A stretch of 64,000 nt of DNA. Source: AP-15 sp963775875. GTDB taxonomy: Bacteria > Pseudomonadota > Alphaproteobacteria > ATCC43930 > CGMCC-115725. Position 1 is the stretch's first letter. Each line of letters begins with the position of its first letter. A program made the position numbers and the translations under genes. The stretch spans positions 1 through 64,000 of the forward strand of contig CAVZKP010000017.1 in the NCBI GenBank assembly GCA_963775875.1, given 5' to 3'. This document shows, one piece after another, positions 18,857-26,509 of the stretch. The notes under the pieces are model-generated. The model was not told where the DNA came from and searched no databases. It saw only the letters and a program-made list of their open reading frames with translations.

Positions 18857-20054
18857 ATGACCTGCCCGCCCCTCAAGATCGCGGTGATCGGCGCCGGCAT
18901 CGGCGGGCTCAGCGCCGCACTGTCGTTGCGCCGGGCCGGCTTTGCCGTCGATGTCTACGAGCGGGCGGCGGAACTGACCGAAATCGGCGGCGGCATCAAT
19001 ATGGGCCCGAACGCCGCGCGCATCCTCTATCGGCTCGGCCTCGGCCGGGGGCTCGAGCGTGAGGGCGTGCGCCCGGTCGGCAGCCACCAGCGCCGCTGGG
19101 ACGACGGGCATACCCTGCAGCGCTCGCCGCTCAACCCGCGCTGCGACGAGCTTTACGGCGCGCCGCATATCACGATCCACCGCGCCGATCTGCTGGCGCT
19201 GATCGCCGCCGGCTTGCCGGCCGGGCAATATTCATTTCAGCCATCGTCTGGCCGGGCTGGTCGACCGCGGCGACCGGGTCGAGGCCTGGTTCGAGAACGG
19301 CGCGCAGATCGCCGCCGATGTGGTGGTCGGCGCCGACGGCATCCATTCGGCGGTGCGTACCGCGCTGTTCGGCGAGGAGGCGCCGCGCTTTGCCGGCTGC
19401 GTCGCTTATCGCGGGCTGGTGCCGGCCGAACACATCGCCGATCTCGGGCTCGAACCGGGCTCGCAATCCTGGCTCGGTCCCGGCGCGCATCTGGTGCATT
19501 ATTACGTCTCGCGCGGGCGGCTGCTCAATTTCGTCGGCTGGACCGAGCACGACAGCTGGAACCGCGAGGACTGGACCGACCGCGCCACGGTCGCCCGCGC
19601 CCTCGCCGCCTTCGAAGGCTGGCATCCGCAGGTGCGGCGAATCATCGCCGCCGCCGAAACCTGCTTCATCTGGGCATTGTTCGATCGCGATCCGCTGCCG
19701 CGCTGGTCGGCCGGCCGCACCACCCTGCTCGGCGACGCCTGCCACCCGATGTATCCGTTCATGGCCCAGGGCGCCGCGCAGGCGATCGAGGACGGCGCCG
19801 CGCTTGCCGGCTGCCTGGCCGCCGGCGGCGATCCGGCCGAAGCGCTGCGGCGATACGAGCGGCTGCGTCTGCCGCGCGTCACCCGCCTGCAGCAGATGTC
19901 GCGCGCCAACAAGACCCGCTATCATCTGGCCGACGGTCCGGCGCAACAGGCCCGCGACGCCGAATGGGCGAAAGCCGGCGACCGCTCGCCGGAGGCGCTG
20001 CGCTGGCTTTATGGATTCGACGCCGGCGCGATCGAGAAGCAGGCGGGGTCATAG
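18857..20054 (+). pseudogene. FAD-dependent aromatic monooxygenase (salicylate-hydroxylase-like), frameshift
   Basis: Group A flavoprotein hydroxylase. The Rossmann motif IAVIGAGIGGLSAALSLRRA lies at the N-terminus. The DG motif (VVVGADGIHSAVR) and the GD motif (TTLLGDACHPMYPFMAQGAA) are in the second part. Near 19226 the frame breaks. Downstream sequence reads NIHFSHRLAGLVDRG in the frame one base over, as expected for the family, so one extra base in CCGGGC is likely. Corrected length is about 399 residues. Such NADH-dependent enzymes hydroxylate salicylate-like rings. Confidence 0.82.
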
Positions 20055-20148
20055 CCGGCTTGCCCGGGCCGAACCCGGCCGATCCGGAACCTGCCGCGGC
20101 GACGCGTTTGGCTGCGGCGCGGACCGCGCGACGGCGTATGATGACGCG

Positions 20149-20487
20149 ATGACCATGCTGCCGATCCCGTTTGTTCTCGCCGCCGCGATGGCGCTGGCGC
20201 CGCTCGGAACTGAGCAGCAGGCGCGGCTCGCCGCCTGGCTGAACTGGGCGGCGGCGTATCGCGACTGCTACGAGCCGGCGCCGTTCAGCCTGCGCATCGA
20301 CGAGAAATTCACCGCCCGCTGCATCGAACGCACCTTGCGGCAGCAGGAGGACGGCCCACCCGAGCAGCGCGCCGCCACCGATGCGCTGATCGCCGAGACG
20401 CCACGGCTGATCGCGATGCTGAACGCGCCGGCCGTCGCGCACCGGGGCGACAAAAACTCGGCCAAACTCGACCCGCCGGGGCGCTGA
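20149..20487 (+). CDS. small exported protein of unknown function
   Basis: A 112-residue protein with an N-terminal hydrophobic signal (PIPFVLAAAMALAPLG) followed by a charged mature part containing two cysteines (YRDCYEPAPF and TARCIERTL) that could form a disulfide. No family recognised. It starts 94 bp after the monooxygenase on the same strand. A methionine two codons further in is an alternative start. Confidence 0.5.
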   Translation: MTMLPIPFVLAAAMALAPLGTEQQARLAAWLNWAAAYRDCYEPAPFSLRIDEKFTARCIERTLRQQEDGPPEQRAATDALIAETPRLIAMLNAPAVAHRGDKNSAKLDPPGR

Positions 20488-20658
20488 TCGTACGAACCCG
20501 GCAGAAAGGGATTGCGGCCCGGCCGAACCCGCCCGATTCGGACCTGATCGCCACAGGCGGCCCACCATTCCGATCGTCGCCCGACGGCCGGCCTATCGTG
20601 TAGGATGCGCGGCCGCGCGCTCTATCCGCGTGCGCCCCAATACGCATGGAGCTTCAGA

Positions 20659-21534
20659 ATGACCGACACGCCCGATTACACGCCGCCCAAGGTCTGGGTT
20701 TGGAACAAGCCGAGCGGCGGCAGGTTCGCCAACATCAACCGGCCGATCGCCGGCCCGACGCACGAGAAGGAGCTGCCGGTCGGCCGCCACCCCTTGCAGC
20801 TCTACTCGCTGGGCACGCCGAACGGCGTCAAGGTCACGATCATGCTCGAGGAGCTGCTGGCCCTCGGCCATAAGGGTGCGGAGTACGATGCCTGGCTGAT
20901 CAAGATCGGCGATGGCGATCAGTTCGGCAGCGGCTTTGTGGCAATCAACCCGAACTCCAAGATCCCGGCATTGCTGGACCGCAGCGGTGCGAAGCCGATC
21001 CGGGTGTTCGAAACCGGCGCGATCCTGATGCACCTGGCCGAGAAGTTCGGCGCGTTCCTGCCGACCGAAACCGCGGCGCGCGCGGAATGCCTGTCATGGC
21101 TGTTCTGGCAGATGGGCAGCACGCCCTATGTCGGCGGCGGTTTCGGCCATTTCTACGCCTATGCGCCGGTCAAGATCGAATATGCGATCGACCGGTTCGC
21201 GATGGAAACCAAGCGGCTGCTCGATGTGCTCGACCGCCGGCTCGGCGAGAGCCGGTACGTCGCCGGGGCCGATTACACGATCGCCGACATCGCCATCTTC
21301 CCGTGGTATGGCGGCCTGGCGAAGTTTGGCCAATACGGGGCGGCCGAGTTCCTCGCGGTCCACGAGTACAAGAACGTTCAGCGCTGGGCCGACACGCTGC
21401 TCGAACGGCCGGCGGTGCGGCGCGGCCGCATGGTCAACCGCCTCTCCGGCGAGCCGTCGAGCCAGCTGCACGAGCGCCACGACGCCAGCGATTTCGACAC
21501 CAAGACGCAGGACAAGCTCGCCGCGGCGGACTGA
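20659..21534 (+). CDS. yghU: glutathione S-transferase, YghU type
   Basis: A 291-residue GST. The long N-terminal extension (TPPKVWVWNKPSGGRFANIN) and INPNSKIPALLD with the following ETGAILMHLAEKFG are hallmarks of YghU/YfcG-type disulfide-bond reductases, which bind two glutathiones. The C-terminal all-helical domain includes YTIADIAIFPWYGGLAKFGQY. Cytoplasmic. The family is clear; the physiological substrate is unknown. Confidence 0.9.
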   Translation: MTDTPDYTPPKVWVWNKPSGGRFANINRPIAGPTHEKELPVGRHPLQLYSLGTPNGVKVTIMLEELLALGHKGAEYDAWLIKIGDGDQFGSGFVAINPNSKIPALLDRSGAKPIRVFETGAILMHLAEKFGAFLPTETAARAECLSWLFWQMGSTPYVGGGFGHFYAYAPVKIEYAIDRFAMETKRLLDVLDRRLGESRYVAGADYTIADIAIFPWYGGLAKFGQYGAAEFLAVHEYKNVQRWADTLLERPAVRRGRMVNRLSGEPSSQLHERHDASDFDTKTQDKLAAAD

Positions 21535-21574
21535 GTAAGGTTTCCCGCTGCGCATCCCTACATTCCGCCCTCCC

Positions 21575-21805
21575 CCGGGCTTGACCCGGGGGTCCGGGTC
21601 CTCATTCGCGGACGCCGAAGCAAGAAGACGTAGATGGCCGGGTCAAGCCACGGCTGTCCGGTTCAGCTCCGCATGCCAGTTTGCCGGGTATGCAAAATAT
21701 TCGTTCCCCCTGAAGCCGTCATGGCCGGACTTGTTCCGGCCATCCACGTGCCTGGGTCGGGGTCGAAGAGAGGCGTGGATCACCGGGACAAGTCCGGTGA
21801 TGACG
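21575..21805. repeat. alphaproteobacterial intergenic palindromes (REP/RIME-like)
   Basis: The 375-bp gap 21535-21909 holds no gene but contains palindromes typical of dispersed alphaproteobacterial elements. One is a CCCCCGGG...CCCGGGGG hairpin near 21579-21596. A longer one runs from TCATGGCCGGACTTGTTCCG (from 21719) to its imperfect inverse ACCGGGACAAGTCCGGTGAT near 21781-21800. They are probably copies of a multi-copy genomic repeat. Confidence 0.65.
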
Positions 21806-21909
21806 ACGCGAGTAGAGGGTTGCGCTGCGCTGCAACCGTATCCGCAGAACCGGACAGCCTGGGTCAAGCCCGGCCACGGGGACGTGAGAGGTGTGGTTCT
21901 AAGCAGCCC

Positions 21910-22370
21910 TCAAAGCGGGTTAGGACCGACCACTTCCCAGCGGTAGCGCTGCAGGAGTTGGCGGCGTTCGTCGTCATCGCTCGGGCGGCGCTGCGCGAGC
22001 GCCTCGATGTAGCCGCCGGCGGCGGCCGGAGTATAGAGAAACAGGACGCGGCCGGTTTCGCCGCCGGTGTTCTTCCAGGCATGCGGGATATCGCGCGGCA
22101 TGAAAGCGCAAGTCCCGGGGCCGCCGGCGGTGACCTCGTCGCCGATCTTGAAGGTGAACTCGCCGGCCAGCACCCAGGCGACCTCGTCGCTGTCATGGTG
22201 CAGATGGTAGAGGCTCGCGGCGCCGGCCGGCAGGGTTTCCTCGAACATCATGATGCTCTCGCCGGTCTCATCGCCCGAGGAGCTTCATGGCAAACGAGCG
22301 GCCGGGCGTCGGCGAGGCGAAATGCCTGCCCCCGCCCGCGGGTACGACAAAGCCTTTTGTAGCGGTCATG
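21910..22370 (-). pseudogene. cupin-domain protein, single frameshift near start
   Basis: A small single-domain cupin. Motif 1 is LYHLHHDSDEVAWVLAGEF and motif 2 is AFMPRDIPHAWKNTG. The frame open from ATG 22251 lacks the first strands. On the same strand, ATG 22370 opens a frame reading GFVVPAGGGRHFASPTPGRS and AMKLLG, exactly the missing cupin N-terminus. It joins GDETGESIMMFEE if one base in the GGGC run near 22274 is ignored. Corrected length is about 153 residues. The metal-binding histidines are present. Function unknown. Confidence 0.75.
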
Positions 22371-22413
22371 TTGCGGTCCTTCCCCGCGGCGGAATGAGGA
22401 CAAATTTCGGCAG

Positions 22414-22515
22414 CTCGATCCATCTACGCGCGGACTTGCCGCGCTCGTCCGCGCCAGCGAACACTACTACAATGACGAATCCGAGGTGGAGCGCTTCGTC
22501 CAGGCCGTGGCTTAG
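22414..22515 (+). pseudogene. C-terminal scrap of an aminotransferase class V
   Basis: The frame ending at 22515 reads ALVRASEHYYNDESEVERFV, which matches the last strand and helix of class V aminotransferases (cysteine-desulfurase-like enzymes). Nothing upstream is homologous. A similar scrap occurs at 25660-25718. Both are followed by the same dispersed repeat family. Confidence 0.55.
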
Positions 22516-22596
22516 GGCGGGTATAACCCGCCGTGACGCCCACGCAACCGATGGCGGATTGCGCGGCGCCCCACCCGCGCTACGCTTGCTGCGCGA
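22512..22596. repeat. dispersed repeat, copy 1 (GGGCGGGT...ACCCGC type)
   Basis: Begins AGGGCGGGTATAACCCGCCG, then ATGGCGGATTGCGCGGCGCC and CCCACCCGCGCTACGCTTGC. Related copies lie at 23115-23160 (partial), 25793-25862 and 26251-26337. All are in gene-free or gene-remnant DNA. Non-coding. Confidence 0.7.
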
Positions 22597-22692
22597 CCCG
22601 AGCCTCCGACCTGGAATCCGCAGAGACCCTTCTTGACGCCCTCGGCCACACCCAATAAGTCAAAGCGGTCGGGGAACGGCCGCTACAGGGAT

Positions 22693-23058
22693 ATGACGGA
22701 CGATCTTAAAGACACGACCACCATGGAAGCCGTCGCGGAGGATTGGGCGAAAGTGAAGCTGCCGCCGCGCTTGACCGGCCTGCCGATGGCGGTGTGGATT
22801 ACCGAAAACGACGGCTATCCGCACGATGTGCGGGTCAAAGTGAGCCCTCTTCATGGCGGTCGCGGCTCCTGGCGCACCGCTCCATCAATAGCCGTGCGAC
22901 CGCAGCCACAGGAAATCGTGCCGGGCAGCTTGCCGGCCGCTGATGTCGCGCTCGTTAGTCGCTGGATCGACCTCAACCGCGACGTGATCATTGATTATTG
23001 GAACGGTATAATCGACTTTGATGAAGTTAAGCCGCGGCTGCAACAGGTACAGCCGTAA
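22693..23058 (+). CDS. hypothetical protein with DUF4160-like tail
   Basis: A 121-residue protein from ATG 22693; a TTG at 22633 would add 20 residues. No firm family. The C-terminal WIDLNRDVIIDYWNGIIDFD resembles the end of DUF4160-type small proteins often found in toxin-antitoxin-like gene pairs. The middle (GLPMAVWITENDGYPHDVRV) also looks like a conserved fold. No partner gene lies nearby; its neighbours are repeats and remnants. Probably a genuine gene given its consistent codon use. Confidence 0.55.
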   Translation: MTDDLKDTTTMEAVAEDWAKVKLPPRLTGLPMAVWITENDGYPHDVRVKVSPLHGGRGSWRTAPSIAVRPQPQEIVPGSLPAADVALVSRWIDLNRDVIIDYWNGIIDFDEVKPRLQQVQP

Positions 23059-23114
23059 GCGGCTTCGATCTCGGGGACGCAATGTGAGCGAGGAGTTTCG
23101 CATCGCGCAGCAAC

Positions 23115-23160
23115 CGTAGGGCGTTGTCCACACCCGCCCTACGCTTGCTCTCCGGCGCAG
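23115..23160. repeat. dispersed repeat, partial copy
   Basis: GTAGGGCGTTGTCCACACCC followed by GCCCTACGCTTGCTCTCC. It is a shortened copy of the repeat at 22512-22596, with the inner part deleted. Confidence 0.55.
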
Positions 23161-23184
23161 AGCCGGGCGCTCCGCTGGTGCGCG

Positions 23185-24120
23185 TTACTCGGCGGCGGCG
23201 GCCAGGTTGGGGGTCGGCTCCAGCGGCAGTCCCGGATGGCCGGTCAGCTCTTCGCCGAGCTTCCACATCTCGAGCGCCCGCTTTTTCATCCTTGGAAGCG
23301 TTTCGGTGATCTTGCCGGTGTCGAGATCGGCGGCAACGCCCGGATAGCCGGCCCGCGCGATCATCGCCGGCAGTTTTCCGGTTTCGAACTGCTCGAGGGT
23401 CCAGGCGAGCGGGTCTTCGACGAGGGTGCGGTCCCAATAAATCCGGTGGTTCTTGTTGCGCGGGCCGTAATGGTAATGCGCGCCGTTCCAGAAATGATCA
23501 AAGGCCAGCAACTCGGTTTCTTCTGTGTAGGCCTTGCCCGGCGTCCCGCCGATATCGGCCAGGACGTGGATCGCGAGGCCGCCATCGCCCATCGGCAGCC
23601 GCCGCATCTCGAGCCCGAAGCGGATGTTGCCCGCCTCGAAGATCTCCGTGCCGCGGTTGTGCTTCACGGTGTTGCGCTTGGTCGCATAGATCTCGCGGGC
23701 GCTGGCTTCCAAATCGGGCAGGATATCCCGCACCTCCGACATTTCGATCGCGGCGGCGATCTGCGGATAGCCGGCACGGTCGAGCATCTTGGTCAGCTTC
23801 GATCCAAGGGTCTTGATCGTCCAGCCGATCGGGTTGCCGCAGGCGATCGGGTCCATCTGATAGTGGTTGGTTAGCGCCACGTCGCCGAGCATCTCGGGGC
23901 CGGCGACCGCAAGCTCCTTGTTCTCGGGCCCGTAGTCATAGCTCTTCTCGACGTCGAAGCAGTTGAAGCGCAGCAGGGTTGTCTCTTTGCCGGCGACGTC
24001 GGCCTTCACGTCGATCGAAACGCCCTGGTCGGCGTGATCCTGGATATTCTCGTCCCACAATTCGTGCCTAACGGTGAACGTCAAGGGACCGGCGGTGAAC
24101 CGCTGCGATGCTTGTGCCAT
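23185..24120 (-). CDS. unknown protein with two tandem copies of one domain
   Basis: A 311-residue protein with an AAGGAG ribosome site. Two halves are clearly related. Each has a beta-rich start (FTVRHELWDENI / FGLEMRRLPMGD), then a Y.YGP.NK block (YDYGPENKEL / YHYGPRNKNH), then DP..WT......L..M...AGYP..A. (NPIGWTIKT..LDRAGYPQIAAAI / DPLAWTLEQ..IARAGYPGVAADL), and an LP....A.E. helix. I recall this as an uncharacterised DUF (possibly DUF7700) but cannot verify it. No signal peptide or catalytic motif seen. Function unknown. Confidence 0.75.
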   Translation of the reverse strand: MAQASQRFTAGPLTFTVRHELWDENIQDHADQGVSIDVKADVAGKETTLLRFNCFDVEKSYDYGPENKELAVAGPEMLGDVALTNHYQMDPIACGNPIGWTIKTLGSKLTKMLDRAGYPQIAAAIEMSEVRDILPDLEASAREIYATKRNTVKHNRGTEIFEAGNIRFGLEMRRLPMGDGGLAIHVLADIGGTPGKAYTEETELLAFDHFWNGAHYHYGPRNKNHRIYWDRTLVEDPLAWTLEQFETGKLPAMIARAGYPGVAADLDTGKITETLPRMKKRALEMWKLGEELTGHPGLPLEPTPNLAAAAE

Positions 24121-24194
24121 TTGCGAACACTCCTTCTTGTGAGCTACGTCAGAGTGTAGATAACCAGCGCAATCATTGCACGATTTTATAGCCG

Positions 24195-25379
24195 TTAAAA
24201 AGCGAACATCGTCGTATCGGGTGCCAGGCCGAACAGAACCCGGCCAATCGTCTCATAATGCGCCTGACGCCCCTGGGCCTGCTGCAGGGCGGTATGCATG
24301 TCGCGAAAGCGGCGCTCGAACGGCCGATCGTCGAAGATCGCGGTTGCGCCGGCGCCGTGGTAGAGGGTGTTGACGACCTCGCGAGCCTGGTGGATCGCCC
24401 AGGTCGAGGCTAGGCGGATCATCGTGTTTTGCTTGAGGTCGAGCTTGCCCGTCTCTCCGACCGCTTCCCAGATCTCGGCCAGACCGCTCAGCAGGTAGGC
24501 GCGTGCCGAGCCCAACCGCGCCTCGGCCTGCGCCAGTTGCGACTGGATCACCTGATTCTCGCATAACCGCTGGCGCCCGCCGCGCGGCGTCTTCTGTGTC
24601 GCGAGTTCGGTGAAGTCGGCGATCATGCCGCGCGCGATGCCGAGCCCTACCGCCGCGACGCCGCAGGCATAAAGATTGCTGCTGCTGAAGCAGTACAGCC
24701 GGCCTGGCTGGCGCGGTGCGATCTCCGGGTCGCGCAACACGGTATAGCGCTCGGGGATGAAAAGATCGGTCACCGAATAGCGGTCGCTGCCCGTGCCGCG
24801 CAGGCCGACGACGTGCCAGATATCGGTCATCGTCGCCCCGCTCTTTGGAAACAGCAGCGTGCGCAGGATTTCGCCGCCATCCGCGCGGCACAACGGCGCT
24901 CCATCGGGGCCGAGCGTCACGACATGGGCGCCAAGCCAGCTCGCGTGATGGCTGCCGCTGGCGAAATTCCAGGCGCCGGTCAGACGGAACCCGCCGGGGA
25001 CAGCCCTTAGCTCGGCCGGGCCGACCGGTCCCCAGGCGACGATGCCGTCCGGCGGTCCGAAGATTTCCTCGGCGATCTCGGGATCGAGAAACGCGGCAAC
25101 CATCGAACAGCCATTCGCCTGTTCGACGCACCAGCCGGTGCTGGCGTCATGGCTCGCGATCTGCTCGACCACCTGGACGTAGGTCACCGGATCGAGCTGG
25201 GCGCCGCCGAGCGAACGCGGCTGCAGCAGCCGGAACAGCCCGCTGTCGATCAGCGCCGACACGATCGCCGCCGGCAATTCGCGGTTTCGCTCGATCTCGT
25301 CCGCCGCCGCGGCGAGAGCCGGTCCGAGCGAGCGGGCGCGCGCCACGTAATCCGGCCTATCGTGCAAAACCTCGCCCAT
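24195..25379 (-). CDS. acyl-CoA dehydrogenase-like flavoprotein (HsaA/pigment-hydroxylase type)
   Basis: A 394-residue protein of the acyl-CoA dehydrogenase fold. It is closest to flavin-dependent hydroxylases (HsaA, HpaB-like C-terminal group): GLFRLLQPRSLGGAQLDPVT at the N-terminus, TGAWNFASGSHHASWLGAHV in the beta-domain, and HGAGATAIFDDRPFERRFRD near the C-terminus. These use reduced flavin from a separate reductase to hydroxylate aromatics or steroids. AGGAGG precedes ATG 25379. A perfect FNR-type box lies about 70 bp upstream (25449-25462), suggesting oxygen-responsive control. Confidence 0.82.
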   Translation of the reverse strand: MGEVLHDRPDYVARARSLGPALAAAADEIERNRELPAAIVSALIDSGLFRLLQPRSLGGAQLDPVTYVQVVEQIASHDASTGWCVEQANGCSMVAAFLDPEIAEEIFGPPDGIVAWGPVGPAELRAVPGGFRLTGAWNFASGSHHASWLGAHVVTLGPDGAPLCRADGGEILRTLLFPKSGATMTDIWHVVGLRGTGSDRYSVTDLFIPERYTVLRDPEIAPRQPGRLYCFSSSNLYACGVAAVGLGIARGMIADFTELATQKTPRGGRQRLCENQVIQSQLAQAEARLGSARAYLLSGLAEIWEAVGETGKLDLKQNTMIRLASTWAIHQAREVVNTLYHGAGATAIFDDRPFERRFRDMHTALQQAQGRQAHYETIGRVLFGLAPDTTMFAF

Positions 25380-25448
25380 GTCTCGACCTCCTGCCTGCGC
25401 GCCGCGGCGCCGAGCAGGCATTCAACCAGTGATCCACCCACTCCGCCC

Positions 25449-25462
25449 TTGATCTGGATCAA
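25449..25462. promoter_or_regulatory. FNR/FixK-type box (perfect)
   Basis: TTGATCTGGATCAA matches the CRP/FNR-family consensus TTGAT-N4-ATCAA exactly. It sits about 70 bp upstream of the start of the minus-strand flavoprotein gene (25379), a plausible activation distance. The other side holds only gene remnants. Confidence 0.65.
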
Positions 25463-25583
25463 GACCGGCGTTGGAGCACGGCTATCGAGCGGAAATAGCG
25501 TTGCCACCCCGGCAAGCACCGGCGGGATGCGACACGTTCCGCCGCGAACCCCGATGGCAGGTTCCGGCCCGGCGCTATCGCCC

Positions 25584-25655
25584 TCACATCTGTTTCGCCA
25601 AGGCTACGAGTTGGTCGAGGGCTGTGCCCCAGCCGTCGTGGAAGTCCATTTCGGC
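25584..25655 (-). pseudogene. C-terminal scrap of an SRPBCC/AHSA1-domain protein
   Basis: The minus-strand frame ending at 25584 reads MDFHDGWGTALDQLVALAKQ and a final M, the typical last helix of an AHSA1/SRPBCC protein. Just upstream (above about 25655) the sequence becomes the aminotransferase scrap on the other strand. Two unrelated gene tails are thus fused in opposite directions. Confidence 0.55.
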
Positions 25656-25659
25656 AAAC

Positions 25660-25718
25660 GCTACTACAACAACGACGAATCCGAGGTGGAGCGTCTCGTT
25701 CCGGCGGTAGCGGGATAG
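25660..25718 (+). pseudogene. second C-terminal scrap of an aminotransferase class V
   Basis: Reads RYYNNDESEVERLVPAVAG then stop, nearly the same as the scrap at 22414-22515 with one extra Asn codon. It abuts the antisense AHSA1 tail. The rest of the interval 25463-25890 contains only a dispersed repeat. Confidence 0.5.
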
Positions 25719-25792
25719 CGTACGCTCGCGCGCCTTACTCGCGTATCTGCCATTTTGTTCCATGGTGGCGCATGGCAATTGCGACGCAGCAA

Positions 25793-25862
25793 GCGTAGGG
25801 CGGGCGTAACCCGCCGTCTTTCTGCCGCACCAATGGCGGGTTGCGCGATACTCCACTCACCC
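25793..25862. repeat. dispersed repeat, copy 2
   Basis: AGCGTAGGGCGGGCGTAACC, then CGCCG, a spacer and AATGGCGGGTTGCGCGATAC. Same family as 22512-22596, including the spacing between the two GC-rich arms. Confidence 0.65.
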
Positions 25863-25890
25863 CAGGATGCTGGGATAGAGGGCTTGGCGA

Positions 25891-26214
25891 TTACGGGGTA
25901 GGGCCGAAGCTTGTGAGCAACTCGACGGAGAGCAACCTCTCGGGTGAATCCGGCTGAGCCGCGAATAATGCCTTCCACTCCGGATTGGCATTTTCGAACG
26001 CTGTGCGCGCTCCGTACGCGGCCATGTCGGGATATTCGATTACCAGGATGACGGGGCCGGTATCCGGGCCCGGAACCGTGCTGCGAAATAGTCGCACGGA
26101 CTGCGGCATCACCAGACTGTTGAAACGCGGGTCGGCCGCGGCTTGCAGCTTGGCCATAAAATCGTCGAAGCGGCCGGGTTTGACATCGTATTTGAAGATC
26201 GCCAGCACAGCCAT
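25891..26214 (-). CDS. small ferredoxin-like-fold (NIPSNAP/ABM-type) protein
   Basis: A 107-residue protein. The start (AVLAIFKYDVKPGRFDDFMA) and the later VILVIEYPDMAAYGARTAFE with NPEWKALF are characteristic of dimeric alpha-beta barrel proteins such as NIPSNAP, EthD or ABM relatives. GGGAGG precedes 26214. Cytoplasmic and of unknown function. It is flanked on both sides by dispersed repeats. Confidence 0.7.
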   Translation of the reverse strand: MAVLAIFKYDVKPGRFDDFMAKLQAAADPRFNSLVMPQSVRLFRSTVPGPDTGPVILVIEYPDMAAYGARTAFENANPEWKALFAAQPDSPERLLSVELLTSFGPTP

Positions 26215-26250
26215 TGTTCCACCTCCCGCGCGTGTCGGATACTGGACAGC

Positions 26251-26337
26251 AAGCGTAAGGCAGGTGAGCGAAGCGTGACCCGCCGTGCCGCCTACGCAAT
26301 CGATGGCGGGTTGCGCTGCGCTCCACCCGCCTTACGA
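26251..26337. repeat. dispersed repeat, copy 3
   Basis: AGCGTAAGGCAGGTGAGCGA opens this copy and GCTCCACCCGCCTTACG closes it. The ends are imperfect inverse complements. It is the longest copy and lies upstream of oxc. Confidence 0.65.
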
Positions 26338-26509
26338 ATTAACGGCTCCGTTGACGGCTGGGGGCAACTCTTATTAGACCCTGGTCCATTCTCGGAAATT
26401 TGTGTTTTTGTCGGACTATTAGCTCGCAGCCGGTGAACCGGTGGTGGCGGCGAAAACGATGGCGGTTGCGGGCCTTCGCGGTTCACGTACGGTTTGCTTG
26501 GTGGGCGAG

